DNA of 43,794 nt from Actinomycetes bacterium (GCA_014190095.1 BJFW01000004.1:11224-55017); one strand, 5' to 3'; shown: positions 1-9,478, counted from the stretch's first letter. Notes: generated by a model from the sequence alone, not told the origin. Translations and numbers: made by a program.

Positions 1-1344
1 GCGATGCTTGATCACACCGATGCGCAAATTGGCAGACTGCTTGCATTTTTAGAAGAGCGCGGAATGTCTGACAACACCATGATTGTGTTGCTCTCTGATA
101 ATGGTGCGAGCCGTGAAGGCGGACCACAAGGTGTAATGGATGAGTGGAGCTTCTTCAACAACGAATGGGAAAACGTTGACGAAATCGTTGCCAACCGACT
201 GGACTACATCGGCACGAAGAAGGCGCACTCGAACTATCCGTGGGGCTGGTCGCAAGTCGGCAACACACCGAGTCGTTGGTACAAGTCGCAAACTTACGGT
301 GGCGGAATTCGCGATTCTCTGATCATCAAGTGGCCAAAGGAAATTGCTGACCCTGGTGCAGTGCGCACTCAGTTCTGCCATATTTCTGATATTGCATCTA
401 CCGTGTACGAATCGCTCGGTGTTGAGCAGCCAAAGACATTGAATGGTCATGAACAAATGGCAATGCATGGCGAAAGCCTGCGCTACACATTTGGTGGACC
501 GGTACAAGGAACGAAGCGCGGGCCACAGTATTTCGAGATGATGGGGCACCGTGCCATTTGGTCGGATGGCTATAAAGCAGTCACATTCCATGACCAAAAC
601 GTTCCGTACGAAAACGACACCTGGGGCTTGTACAACCTGAACGAAGACTTCTCAGAAATGCACGACCTGTCTTCAAAAGAACCTGAGCGTCTAAAGAAGA
701 TGATCGCGCTGTGGTGGGAAGAAGCAGAAAAGTACGGAGTGCTTCCACTTGATGACCGCGGCATTGAAATATTCGGCAGCAAGTCTCGTCCTGGTTCGCC
801 GCACTACGGCAACACCTATACGTATTATCCGCCAATCGCCCATATTCCTTCCGATGCCTGCCCGATGTTGAGTGGTCGCGCGTGGACCTTTACGGCAGAG
901 ATTGAAGTGGGAAGCGCGCCGCTTGAAGGTGTCATTTATGCGCGCGGCGGCCACAACATTGGACATTCCATGTTCGTTCGCAACGGCGAACTGCACTTCT
1001 ATTACAACGCACTTGGCAAGCATCAACGAGTCGGCGCGGCTATTACGTTGAAGCCAGGCAAGCACACACTTGCAGCGCGATTTGATCGCAACGGTGAAAC
1101 CGGGACTATCACATTGATGGTTGATGGAAAAGATGTTGGAAGTGTGCACATTCCAAAAATCATGAGAATTTTGGGAAGCATGGGTATGGATTTGGGATGC
1201 GACCGCTTGTCGCCTGTGTGTCCTGACTATGTTGCGCCATTTCCATTTACGGGAAAGATTGAGAAAGCAACTTTTGAAATACGTAGTCGTCCAACAAAGA
1301 TTGACGAGCAAGCAGAGATGCGTGCAGAAGCAGCAAAGGAATAG
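1..1344 (+). CDS. Arylsulfatase, C-terminal part (5' end outside window)
   Basis: Hydrolyses sulfate esters, by family. The reading frame is open from base 1, and the ATG at base 4 lies inside the sulfatase fold, so the N-terminal half with the formylglycine site (CxPxR region) is missing here. Visible sulfatase features are the LDHTDAQIGRLL helix, the LLSDNGAS strand with its metal-ligand Asp-Asn pair, and a later YGGGIRDSLIIKWP segment typical of AtsA-type sulfatases. From about residue 280 onward the sequence looks like the C-terminal beta-sandwich that follows the catalytic domain in actinobacterial arylsulfatases (VIYARGGHNIGHSMFVRNG). It ends 2 bases before the DinB-like gene, so the two are probably cotranscribed. 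The family call is firm; the substrate is unknown. Confidence 0.9.
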   Translation, partial: AMLDHTDAQIGRLLAFLEERGMSDNTMIVLLSDNGASREGGPQGVMDEWSFFNNEWENVDEIVANRLDYIGTKKAHSNYPWGWSQVGNTPSRWYKSQTYGGGIRDSLIIKWPKEIADPGAVRTQFCHISDIASTVYESLGVEQPKTLNGHEQMAMHGESLRYTFGGPVQGTKRGPQYFEMMGHRAIWSDGYKAVTFHDQNVPYENDTWGLYNLNEDFSEMHDLSSKEPERLKKMIALWWEEAEKYGVLPLDDRGIEIFGSKSRPGSPHYGNTYTYYPPIAHIPSDACPMLSGRAWTFTAEIEVGSAPLEGVIYARGGHNIGHSMFVRNGELHFYYNALGKHQRVGAAITLKPGKHTLAARFDRNGETGTITLMVDGKDVGSVHIPKIMRILGSMGMDLGCDRLSPVCPDYVAPFPFTGKIEKATFEIRSRPTKIDEQAEMRAEAAKE

Positions 1345-1346
1345 CA

Positions 1347-1916
1347 ATGTCAAACGAACTCATCATTGATTCACTACAGCGCCGAATGAAGGCGTTGCAT
1401 TCGTTGTATGACCAGGCACTCAGCACCATGACGCTTGATCATGTCAATCACTTTGAGCGTGAAGGTGTGTTGCCTATTGCATTCAGCCTGTTTCACATCA
1501 CCAACATGATTGACTCGTCGTTCATGTTGATTACCGGGCAGATGCCGGTGTGGAATGAGGAATGGAATGCGCGAGTAATGCCAGCAATTGCTGACCACGG
1601 CAAACACAAGACTGTTGATGAAATGGTTGGTCAACGCATTGGTGACTACGAAGCCTTTCAGGAGTATTTGCAGATTGTGTTTAATCGCGTGCATGAGTGG
1701 CTTGCGCAGTTGCAACCTGAAGAATTGACACGGGTAGTTATTCCTCGTCCATTTCCTCCACAGATTGCAAGCACCTACAGCGCACGTGTTGCAGGAGAAG
1801 TGGGCATCACCGTGCTCGACGCAGTGGAATGTTGGATCTACCAACACGGACTTCGCCACATGGGCGAAATTGAATTTGCACGTGGCCTGGTTGGCCTTGG
1901 TGGAATGACTTCCTAA
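1347..1916 (+). CDS. DinB-like four-helix-bundle protein
   Basis: A 189-residue protein resembling the DinB/YfiT metal-binding four-helix-bundle superfamily, which includes thiol-dependent transferases and isomerases. A helix with FHITNMID near residue 50 and a C-terminal helix with HGLRHMGEIEFARG near residue 165 supply the histidines expected of the usual metal triad. The position of the GEIEFARGLVG stretch matches the family's end helix. The start codon follows the sulfatase stop by 2 bases. The biochemical role is unknown; a mycothiol-dependent enzyme is possible in an actinobacterium, but nothing here proves it. Confidence 0.6.
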   Translation: MSNELIIDSLQRRMKALHSLYDQALSTMTLDHVNHFEREGVLPIAFSLFHITNMIDSSFMLITGQMPVWNEEWNARVMPAIADHGKHKTVDEMVGQRIGDYEAFQEYLQIVFNRVHEWLAQLQPEELTRVVIPRPFPPQIASTYSARVAGEVGITVLDAVECWIYQHGLRHMGEIEFARGLVGLGGMTS

Positions 1917-1923
1917 TTCGTGG

Positions 1924-3654
1924 CTAGCCGCGTGGTCCGCGAATGAGCGCACCAGGCAATTCGCCAGTGAACGCATCGTTGTCCACTGTTTGCACACCGC
2001 TCACAAAGGTTTTCACGTAACCATTGGCGTGTTGCACCAGACGTCGGCCGTTTGCTGGCAAGTCGTATGCCATCTGTGGCATGTCAAAGCCAAGGTTTTC
2101 GAAGTCAACTATGTTGATGTCGGCTTTCATGCCTGGTTTCAGTAATCCGCGGTCCAACAGGCCATGCAGTTCGGCGGTGTGTCGTGTTTGGCGATACACA
2201 ATGTGTTCGAGCGACAACTTTGGTCCTCGGGTGCGGTCGCGTGCCCAGTGCGTGAGCATGAATGTGGGCATTCCGCCATCACAAATTGCGCCGCAGTGCG
2301 CGCCAGCATCGCTGAGGCCATTGCGTGTTTGTGGATGTTGCATCATCTCGTACGTCATAGAGAGGTCGCCGTACATGTAGTTGAAGAACGGTGAATAGAT
2401 CATGCCCTTGCCGCCGTTTGACAACATGTGGTCAACAATCAGTTTCATTGCAGGTACGCCAGTTGCCTTTGACTGTTCGCCAATGGACTGCGAAGGATGA
2501 GGCTCGTAATCGATGTTCCCACTGGTCACTGGGTACATGCGCTTCAGTGCCTTAGTAACCAAGCCTTCGTAGAAGCGATCTTGTGGAACCTCATCAACAA
2601 ATCGCTGGCGACGCACTGGGTCATTCAAAGCCGCCACACGCTCCGCAAATGGCAAGTGCATCACTTCGTGATACGCAGGGTGGGCGAGCAGTGGGTGCAC
2701 GCTTCCCTCAAGGCACATCAAAATGCCAATTGAGCGTCCAGCTGTTTGCGCAACAATCTTTTCTCCGGTTTCATGTGCCTTCGTAAGCAATGCCAATGTC
2801 TTGCGCCACACTTCGCTTCCGTCGTCGAGCTGGTTCACGTTCACGCTTACGGTTGCACCACTACGACGGGCGAGTTCTTGCATCCATGGCCATTCTTCAA
2901 CCGGCACCTGTGAATGCTCTGGTGAAAACTGGAAGATGCCATGACCAACGCGCTTCATCGCATCGGCAATTCCATAGAGCTCGTCTGGTGCTGCGGTGGT
3001 TCCTGGAACTAGTTCGCCACTTTTGCTGCGGTGCAAAGATGTGCGTGAAGTTGAGAAACCGAGAGCACCTGCTCGCAGTGCTTCCTCTGTGAGTTTGCTC
3101 ATCAGCGCAATGTCGTCTGGTGTGGCAATTTCGTTGTTCGCTCCACGATCTCCCATGACAAATGCGCGCAATGCTCCGTGAGCAATTTGTGTTCCGAAGT
3201 CGATGACGTGTGGCTTGCGTTCAAGCGCATCGAGGTATTCAGGGAACGACTCCCATTCCCAGGTAATTCCTTCGACCATTGCCGAACCAGGAATATCTTC
3301 AACACCTTCCATGAGTTCGATAAGCCACTGATGGCGCTCGGGAACTGCAGGTGCAAATCCAACACCGCAATTGCCCATGACTGCAGTGGTTACACCGTGC
3401 CAACTGCTTGGCGTCATCCACGGGTCCCATGTGGCTTGCGCGTCGTAATGAGTGTGTACATCGACCCAGCCCGGGGTAACCAGCAGTCCATCAGCCTTGA
3501 TGCGCTGGTGTGCGTGTGCAGTTGAAATCTCGCCTGGCGTAGCAACCTCGGTGATTACACCGTCAACAAATGCAACATCGGCATGGCGTGCGGGTTGACC
3601 CGATCCATCGACAACAGTTCCGCCAGTGATGATGGTTGTTTTCCCCGATTTCAT
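1924..3654 (-). CDS. N-acyl-D-amino-acid deacylase-like amidohydrolase
   Basis: A 576-residue member of the amidohydrolase-3/D-aminoacylase group, which hydrolyses amide bonds of N-acyl amino acids or similar compounds with a bound zinc. It opens with the small beta domain (IITGGTVVDGSGQPARHADV). The catalytic barrel follows with the HTHYDAQATWD metal motif near residue 68, the GNCGVGFAPA segment with its conserved Cys ligand near residue 95, an AHGALR histidine near 158, and SDAGAHCG near residue 450 with the catalytic Asp. Length and motif order fit the family. It lies 34 bases downstream of the fumarylacetoacetase-family gene on the same strand, suggesting a shared transcript. The true substrate cannot be read from sequence. 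Confidence 0.85.
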   Translation of the reverse strand: MKSGKTTIITGGTVVDGSGQPARHADVAFVDGVITEVATPGEISTAHAHQRIKADGLLVTPGWVDVHTHYDAQATWDPWMTPSSWHGVTTAVMGNCGVGFAPAVPERHQWLIELMEGVEDIPGSAMVEGITWEWESFPEYLDALERKPHVIDFGTQIAHGALRAFVMGDRGANNEIATPDDIALMSKLTEEALRAGALGFSTSRTSLHRSKSGELVPGTTAAPDELYGIADAMKRVGHGIFQFSPEHSQVPVEEWPWMQELARRSGATVSVNVNQLDDGSEVWRKTLALLTKAHETGEKIVAQTAGRSIGILMCLEGSVHPLLAHPAYHEVMHLPFAERVAALNDPVRRQRFVDEVPQDRFYEGLVTKALKRMYPVTSGNIDYEPHPSQSIGEQSKATGVPAMKLIVDHMLSNGGKGMIYSPFFNYMYGDLSMTYEMMQHPQTRNGLSDAGAHCGAICDGGMPTFMLTHWARDRTRGPKLSLEHIVYRQTRHTAELHGLLDRGLLKPGMKADINIVDFENLGFDMPQMAYDLPANGRRLVQHANGYVKTFVSGVQTVDNDAFTGELPGALIRGPRG

Positions 3655-3688
3655 ACGAGAAATCTACCCCGATTGGGTGGGTTGTGAT

Positions 3689-4540
3689 TTATATGCAGCG
3701 GTTAGTAATGGTGCCAACGCCTTCAAGCGTGGTTTCCACTACGTCGCCAGGCTTTAGGTACAACTGTGGCTTGCGGCCATGGCCAACGCCGAACGGCGAA
3801 CCCGTATAAATAACGTCACCTGGGAACAGTTCAACAATGGTGGACATGTACGCAACGATGTGGGCAATGCCAAAAATCATGTCACTAGTTTGTGTGTCTT
3901 GACGCTGTTCGCCGTTTACGGTGCAACCAAGTTTCAAGTCATCACGCTTGTTGTTGTTTGACATGTCGGTTACCCATGGTCCGATTGGCGAGTAACCAAC
4001 GCGGCTCTTGCCCAAACTGAACTGTGGTGGAGAACCCATGTATTGCAGACCGCGGTCAGAAACGTCTTGTCCAACGCACAGACCTGCAACATGATCCCAT
4101 GCTGTGTCTTCATTGATATAGCGACCACCTTTACCAACAATGATGACTAGTTCAGATTCGTAGTCAACGGTGTCGCTCAAGATTTCAATGTTGCCAGTTG
4201 GCGAGTTCAGCGAACTTTGAAATTTTGCAAACACCAATGGAAGTGGTGGTAATGGACTGCCCATTTCGGCGGCGTGCTGGCGATAATTGAGGCCAACTGC
4301 AAACATTTGGCGTGGTTGCGGTACTGGGCACGAAAGATCTGCAATGGCAACTGGTGTTCCAGAACTTGCATCGAGTGTCGCTGCAAGTTTCTTCAGCGAA
4401 TCCCAGTGTGCAAAGCACAGCATTGGGTCTGCTGACAGAGAATTATTGCTGGCAGTTGCGACGTCAATTGCACGTGGCGAAGCAATATCGCCAACAATGA
4501 ACTGCGCGCGACCCTTGAGATTGGCGAGGCGAAGAGTCAT
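3689..4540 (-). CDS. Fumarylacetoacetate hydrolase-family protein
   Basis: A 283-residue FAH-family protein. The family cleaves or isomerises beta-diketo acids or related carboxylates in aromatic and sugar-acid breakdown, using a divalent metal. The C-terminal catalytic domain is clear: FAVGLNYRQHAAEMG, then VDYESELVIIVGKGG with the acidic metal ligands, the GLCVGQDVSDR strand, and the closing TGSPFGVGHG and LKPGDVVETTLEGVG segments. It starts 9 bases after the stop of the unknown gene upstream and precedes the D-aminoacylase-like gene. The group may be a small catabolic operon, but no aromatic-ring gene is nearby to fix a pathway. Confidence 0.85.
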   Translation of the reverse strand: MTLRLANLKGRAQFIVGDIASPRAIDVATASNNSLSADPMLCFAHWDSLKKLAATLDASSGTPVAIADLSCPVPQPRQMFAVGLNYRQHAAEMGSPLPPLPLVFAKFQSSLNSPTGNIEILSDTVDYESELVIIVGKGGRYINEDTAWDHVAGLCVGQDVSDRGLQYMGSPPQFSLGKSRVGYSPIGPWVTDMSNNNKRDDLKLGCTVNGEQRQDTQTSDMIFGIAHIVAYMSTIVELFPGDVIYTGSPFGVGHGRKPQLYLKPGDVVETTLEGVGTITNRCI

Positions 4541-4549
4541 GGCAGTTGC

Positions 4550-5152
4550 CTAAGCGCGACCGCGGGCGATACGACGTTGAGCCTCTGCCTGTGCACGTGC
4601 AGCCTTGTCTTTTTCTTTGCGTTCGGCACGAGCACGCTTCTTCTCTTCTTGCGCGGCTGCATCCTTTGTTGGTGCCGCTGCTGCAGCAACTGGTGCGTTG
4701 CCAGTTGAAGGAATAGCGAAGCGCTCGTCGGTGTTTACCAGCTTGCGGAAACCGCCAAGTGAAACTGAAAACTGCACCGCCATGAGACGACATGCGTCGA
4801 GGCTGAACTCTTCAATGAGTGCTGGCAAGACGTTGTTTAAGTCTTCCAAGCTTGGGTCTTCCGATTTATCGCCAAGTACTTCTATGGCTTTCTCGGTTGC
4901 GGCTTCGCCGAACAACACGCCGGTGTCGAGGTATGCCTTACGAGCTTTCATTGCCTCGCGAACTTTTGGTGCAACGGTTGCTGCATCGTCAAACGTTCCT
5001 GCTGGAAGAGCAAGAACTTTGGCAAGAGCATCGCGCAACTTCTCGTCAACTGCGGCTGCAAGTTTGGCAATTGACTCATCAGTAATAGTGGTGAACACTG
5101 CTGCGTAACGACGTTCAAGCAAAATGGTGTCGCGAGAATTGCTGACTGGCAT
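4550..5152 (-). CDS. Unknown protein with basic Ala/Lys/Arg-rich tail
   Basis: I do not recognise this 200-residue protein. Residues 1-145 look helical and well ordered, with no signal peptide or membrane segment. An Ala-rich linker (around 150-165) then leads to a strongly charged Lys/Arg/Glu/Ala-rich C-terminal tail, likely a single long helix or disordered. Such tails often contact nucleic acid or partner proteins, but that is only a possibility. A purine-rich AAAGGA lies upstream of the ATG. It is the first gene of the leftward group with the FAH-family and amidohydrolase genes. Confidence 0.6.
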   Translation of the reverse strand: MPVSNSRDTILLERRYAAVFTTITDESIAKLAAAVDEKLRDALAKVLALPAGTFDDAATVAPKVREAMKARKAYLDTGVLFGEAATEKAIEVLGDKSEDPSLEDLNNVLPALIEEFSLDACRLMAVQFSVSLGGFRKLVNTDERFAIPSTGNAPVAAAAAPTKDAAAQEEKKRARAERKEKDKAARAQAEAQRRIARGRA

Positions 5153-5262
5153 GTTGGATCCTTTTCGAAGTCTGTTTTGCCGCTATGAGCGACCCTTCAG
5201 TGTGTCAGGCAAGTACCCCCGTTCCTACTGAATAACCCCAATATTCGTATGCTGAGTAGGCG
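5153..5262. promoter_or_regulatory. Divergent intergenic region
   Basis: These 110 bases separate the leftward unknown/FAH/amidohydrolase group from the rightward ybaK gene, so they should hold two back-to-back promoters. No clear -35/-10 pair or long palindrome stands out by eye. The assignment rests on the divergent gene layout. Confidence 0.4.
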
Positions 5263-5754
5263 ATGAAGGGTGCAACTCCAGCCATGGTGATGCTTGAGCG
5301 AAGCGGCGTTGAGTTTGCCGTTCATGCCTTTGATCACGACCTCGTCGATGCCGAGGAACTTGGGTATGGAAGGGCGGCGGCACATGCGCTCGGCGTAGAG
5401 GAGTCGCGAGTGTTCAAGACTCTGCTTGCGCAGTCGGAGAAATCGGCAGTAGTTGCCATTGTTCCCGTGAGTTCTCAGTTGTCATTGAAATCGCTTGCGC
5501 AAGTTCTTGGGGTGAAGCGATGTGAAATGGTGCCCGCAAATGATGCGCAACGAATTACTGGTTACGTAGTTGGCGGTATTAGTCCGTTCGGACAGAAGAG
5601 AAAACTTCTCACCGTTGTGGATGAATCGGCAAATGACTATTCCACCATTTTTGTTAGTGGTGGCCGTCGTGGCCTTGACTTAGAAGTTGCACCATCCGAT
5701 TTACTTCGAGTGCTCGATGCGAAATCTGGGGCAATTGCAACGACCGATGTTTAG
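5263..5754 (+). CDS. ybaK: Cys-tRNA(Pro) deacylase YbaK/EbsC family
   Basis: A 163-residue free-standing editing-domain protein. YbaK proteins hydrolyse cysteine mischarged on tRNA(Pro), protecting translation fidelity in the cytosol. Family marks include FAVHAFDHD near the N-terminus, the RVFKTLLAQ segment with the conserved lysine, LAQVLGVKRCEMVPANDAQRITGYVVGGISPFG, and the KLLTVVDESA strand. The KRCEM and GYVVGGISPFG blocks are characteristic of the YbaK branch rather than ProX. The length is typical. It stands alone, convergent with the secreted-protein gene, and the two overlap by 4 bases. Confidence 0.9.
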   Translation: MKGATPAMVMLERSGVEFAVHAFDHDLVDAEELGYGRAAAHALGVEESRVFKTLLAQSEKSAVVAIVPVSSQLSLKSLAQVLGVKRCEMVPANDAQRITGYVVGGISPFGQKRKLLTVVDESANDYSTIFVSGGRRGLDLEVAPSDLLRVLDAKSGAIATTDV

Positions 5755-6590
5755 CGGGTAACCAAAGCCTGTACTTCGCGAACAAGTAGTTGATGGCTTG
5801 CGGTAAACGTAAAGTCGCCAATGGTTCCGCGCGCGCCGAAGTTTGTGATGTAGGAGACGTGCCACTGCACCGAAAGTTTTGCGGGAAATACTCCAGACGG
5901 ATGCATCGATGACGAATGTGAATAGGTGTACATGCACTTACTGCTCATGTGGTCTCCAAAAATTTCGATCCATGGAAGTCCGGGTCCATCGCAGGTGACG
6001 GGCCCGGACCCGAGCGCTCCATCGCCTGGATCAAAAATGAGTTTCTTCGGCGTTGCAGTAGTGGTGACCGAGAGGTATCCAGCAGGCGTAGGCACACCTG
6101 CAGTTGCACTAACTGGAACCCACATCAATGGGTTCACCCAAAACCATGTTCCTAGTTTCACGACTCCACGTTGAGCGGGAGGTGCAAAGTTTCCCCACGG
6201 TGCGGGAATGTTGTCGTACACCACCGATGCTGCCTGCTGTGCAAGTTGCGTGGTGGACACTTGTGGAATCCAGTGGAACGTTGTTGCAGGAGTGCGATCG
6301 AGGCAGGTGTATTCAAAGAGGCGGTAGTTCATGCCGCCAGAAATCTTCTGCACTATGTCTTGATTGCCTGAATGTGAATCGTGGGGGATGGCCAGTGACC
6401 ATTCGCAATCCACGTCAGCACCCGAATTACCTTGCGTTGCACCATATTGAATGCCCGCCATGATCTGATTGCCGTTGATACCAGCACTGCTGGTTTGACT
6501 GCCGCCAATGGAGTCGCCTGCATGTACTTCGTTAGGCAGCGCTCCTATCCAAATGGCAATTGCTGCGATCACTAATTTGCGAATCCGCAT
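5751..6590 (-). CDS. Secreted protein of unknown function
   Basis: About 279 residues. I chose the ATG at 6590 because GGAGGAG lies just upstream and the product then begins with a clean signal peptide (MRIRKLVIAAIAIWIGALPN, cleaved near VHA). The mature part has several cysteines and a PKD-like stretch around FDPGDGALGSGPVTCDGPG, followed by a second cysteine segment (SSKCMYTYSHSS). That pattern recalls secreted proteins often found near pilus or secretion genes in actinobacteria, but none are seen here. It overlaps the end of the upstream lipoprotein gene by 19 bases, so its ribosome site is inside that gene and the two are probably translationally coupled. Confidence 0.65.
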   Translation of the reverse strand: MRIRKLVIAAIAIWIGALPNEVHAGDSIGGSQTSSAGINGNQIMAGIQYGATQGNSGADVDCEWSLAIPHDSHSGNQDIVQKISGGMNYRLFEYTCLDRTPATTFHWIPQVSTTQLAQQAASVVYDNIPAPWGNFAPPAQRGVVKLGTWFWVNPLMWVPVSATAGVPTPAGYLSVTTTATPKKLIFDPGDGALGSGPVTCDGPGLPWIEIFGDHMSSKCMYTYSHSSSMHPSGVFPAKLSVQWHVSYITNFGARGTIGDFTFTASHQLLVREVQALVTR

Positions 6591-7204
6591 ATGTCTCCTC
6601 CGATCTTTCGTTGTGTGGCTGTGGAAGAAACCCACTTCCATATGCCGTTGTCGAGTTGCACGTTCCACATCATGAATGCCGAAATCACCGAATCATCAAA
6701 CACGATGTCGTCGGCAGCGCCGTCGATCTGACCAGAATCAAACAGCACTACCGAGTCAAAGATGCATGTGTGCACGATTGCGCGAATGGTGTCGACTATT
6801 TCCACTGCTTCAATGCGGATGCGCAACTTTCCCGCGTCGCTGCGCGTGTACAGGTTTCCAGCAATGCGCTCATTCATGATTTCCGTGAGTGAGCTATGCA
6901 GCGGGCTGCCTTTCACGGTCATTTCGTTAACGGGGCACTGTTCAGGAGTTCTGCCACATTGCGCACGCGCTTCGTAAATGCGACCAAAGTCGTGCACAAC
7001 ACGTTTGACGGCGTCGGAGTCGTTCGCTGCTACAGACTCAACTCGTTCACTTGGCGAAATAGTCGTGGTAGTCGACTCGTTAGATATTGGCAGTGTTGAC
7101 GCCGTAGTGGTGAATATGAGTTCATCGTTTGGTGCCGCACAACTTGTTGCAAGAACGACTACTGGTAGCGCAACGCGCAAATACCGCATGAATGATTTGG
7201 ACAT
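6572..7204 (-). CDS. Probable lipoprotein
   Basis: About 210 residues from the ATG at 7204, which has GGAGG five bases upstream; an in-frame start 30 bases earlier lacks that support. The product begins with a lipoprotein signal (MRYLRVALPVVVLATSC), where Cys is the likely lipidation site. A Thr/Ser-rich linker (around residues 30-55) then precedes a folded domain with three further cysteine regions. The domain (VKRVVHDFGRIYEARAQC) has no function I can name. It is the first gene of a two-gene operon with the secreted protein downstream. Confidence 0.65.
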   Translation of the reverse strand: MSKSFMRYLRVALPVVVLATSCAAPNDELIFTTTASTLPISNESTTTTISPSERVESVAANDSDAVKRVVHDFGRIYEARAQCGRTPEQCPVNEMTVKGSPLHSSLTEIMNERIAGNLYTRSDAGKLRIRIEAVEIVDTIRAIVHTCIFDSVVLFDSGQIDGAADDIVFDDSVISAFMMWNVQLDNGIWKWVSSTATQRKIGGDICGFAN

Positions 7205-7321
7205 GTCTGCCTCCGCCGATGCAGGAATTGCCAATAGTGATGTGGACGAACTGTGTAGATGGATACTGCCAAATACACGGAAATTTCAAAAATCGGCGGT
7301 TCGGTTCTGACGGTAGAGTTG

Positions 7322-9478
7322 ATGAGCCCCAAAATGAGCCAACAACACCCAGACCTTCCCGCCGAGCAGGCCTATATCGACCATGCTTACGCCTGCCTGG
7401 ATAAGAGCCGCAAGGACGCTTGGCGTATTCGCGACCTGAATGAGGCGAACACGGGTGGAACCTTCCAAGCTCGTTATGAACGCAATGCATTTGATGAACA
7501 ACTGCTCCAGCGTCTGACCACATTGGACTTGGGTGATGCGGCGCTGGTGTTTGGTCGAATAGATCGCATTGCTGAAACACTAGATGAAATTGAAAGCTTT
7601 CACATTGGTCGTTTGGCAGTTGCAGATGAAGCTCGCGAACCGGTTGTAGTGGACTGGCGGGCACCAGTTGCCGAACCGTTTTACCGCGCGACGGGTCGCG
7701 AGACTATGGGTCTTGCTCGACGCCGTCACTTTTCAGTACACGGTCAACAGTTACAAGGTATTGAAGATGAATTGTTTGGCGAAGGTCACTTAGGCCTTGG
7801 TCATGACGAAGGACTAGGTGGCGACCCGCAAGCAGGAGTGAAACACGACGGTACGGGACTGCGCGGGTACAGCACACTCATTTCCGCGCTGTCACGTGGT
7901 CGCACCGGACAACTCGGCGACATTGTTGCCACCATTCAGTCCGAGCAAGATCAAATCATTCGCGCACCGCAAAGTGGCGTGTTGGTTGTGCAAGGCGGAC
8001 CAGGAACTGGAAAAACCGTTGTTGCTCTGCACCGTGCTGCGTATTTGTTGTACACCTATCGATTCCCTCTTGAAGATCAAGGTGTCCTAGTTGTTGGTCC
8101 TAACCGAGTGTTCTTGCGGTACATCGAGCAGGTTCTTCCTTCACTTGGTGAAGCAGGTGTGCAACAAGTGGTGCTTGCCGACCTAGTGCCTGGCCATCGT
8201 GTTGGTCTTGCAGAAGACGACGAAACGAAACATGTCAAAGGCGACATTCGCATGTCAAAGTTCATCGCTGCTGCAGTGCGCGATCGTGAACGTCCGTTAC
8301 GTGAAGATTTGGTGATTCCGTTTGGTGCAGAATACTTGCGACTTCGAGTAACCGAATCATCACGCATTATTCGTGACGCGCGTCGTCGTTATCGCCGACA
8401 CAATGCCGCAGCACGATGGGTAGAAACCGAAGTGGTTGCTGCAATGGCCGCAACGAGCAAGCGCGAAGAAATAGATCTCGAGGCATTGCGCGACAGCCTG
8501 CGCGACATTCCAGAATTCCGTGCAGCCATTATTCGCATGTGGCCGGTGTTAAGCCCCGCCGAAGTACTGCATGATTTGTATGGTTCGCGAGCACTAGTGC
8601 GGTCTGCCGCACAAGATGTGTTGAAAGAACATGAATGGCCATTGCTGGTTCGTGAACGCAGTGCATCGCTTGCTGAAGTGCATTGGGCAGAAAGCGATGT
8701 CGCTCTACTCGATGAAGTGCTGTCGTTGATTGGTCCACGACCACGCAAAAGCGGTCGAATTGATGAATCAGATGAAATGCGCTTATACGGGCACATCATC
8801 ATTGACGAAGTGCAAGACCTCACTCCAATGCAATTGCGCATGATGAATAGGCGTTCGCTCAATGGTGCAATGACGGTGGTGGGCGACTTGGCTCAGGCAA
8901 CAGGAGCATTCGCACCAAACGACTGGCAGGACCTGTTGTATTACCTGCCAACAAAGAAGGAAGCAAAGATCATCAACTTGTCTGTTGGGTATCGCATTCC
9001 TGCGCAGATCATGGCGCTTGCCGACAAAGTGTTGGCAGTTGCGGCACCGTCGCTTGTTCCGCCGCAGTCCGTGCGCGAGGGCGAGTTTGGGCCAGACATT
9101 GTTCGATCATCTTCCGCAGAACGGTTGCTTGACGATGTCGTTGCTCAGACACGATTGATGATGGAAAACGTTAAGGGTGGCAACGTAGCCATTGTTTGTC
9201 CGGATGCGATGACCGAATCGGTTTCGGCGGTGTTGACTCGCGAAGGTGTTCAACACGGTCGTGCAAACAACACCGCACTTGATACGCGACTGACCGTCGT
9301 TCCGGTCAGTGTGGTGAAGGGATTGGAACTTGACGGTGTGGTGGTTGTTGAACCTGCCGCGATTGTTGCGGCTCAGGAACATGGATTGCGCGCGCTGTAT
9401 GTAGCGCTTACTCGTTCAACTCAACGCCTGACTGTTGTGCATTATCGCGACTTGCCGGCGGCGATGACCGGTAACTAG
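7322..9478 (+). CDS. helD: HelD/HelR-type UvrD-like helicase (RNA polymerase recycling factor)
   Basis: About 718 residues of a superfamily 1 ATPase of the HelD type. In this family the protein binds RNA polymerase and releases stalled or post-termination complexes; some actinobacterial members (HelR) also lower rifampicin sensitivity. Seen here are an N-terminal coiled-coil region (EQAYIDHAYACLDKSRKDAW), a DWRAPVAEPFY block conserved in the family, Walker A GGPGTGKT at about residues 225-232, DEVQD (Walker B) at about 495-499, the GDLAQATGAF motif, and the C-terminal YVALTRSTQRLTVVHY motif. The ATG at 7322 was preferred on length; 7259 and 7334 are in-frame alternatives and none has a strong ribosome site. 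Confidence 0.85.
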   Translation: MSPKMSQQHPDLPAEQAYIDHAYACLDKSRKDAWRIRDLNEANTGGTFQARYERNAFDEQLLQRLTTLDLGDAALVFGRIDRIAETLDEIESFHIGRLAVADEAREPVVVDWRAPVAEPFYRATGRETMGLARRRHFSVHGQQLQGIEDELFGEGHLGLGHDEGLGGDPQAGVKHDGTGLRGYSTLISALSRGRTGQLGDIVATIQSEQDQIIRAPQSGVLVVQGGPGTGKTVVALHRAAYLLYTYRFPLEDQGVLVVGPNRVFLRYIEQVLPSLGEAGVQQVVLADLVPGHRVGLAEDDETKHVKGDIRMSKFIAAAVRDRERPLREDLVIPFGAEYLRLRVTESSRIIRDARRRYRRHNAAARWVETEVVAAMAATSKREEIDLEALRDSLRDIPEFRAAIIRMWPVLSPAEVLHDLYGSRALVRSAAQDVLKEHEWPLLVRERSASLAEVHWAESDVALLDEVLSLIGPRPRKSGRIDESDEMRLYGHIIIDEVQDLTPMQLRMMNRRSLNGAMTVVGDLAQATGAFAPNDWQDLLYYLPTKKEAKIINLSVGYRIPAQIMALADKVLAVAAPSLVPPQSVREGEFGPDIVRSSSAERLLDDVVAQTRLMMENVKGGNVAIVCPDAMTESVSAVLTREGVQHGRANNTALDTRLTVVPVSVVKGLELDGVVVVEPAAIVAAQEHGLRALYVALTRSTQRLTVVHYRDLPAAMTGN

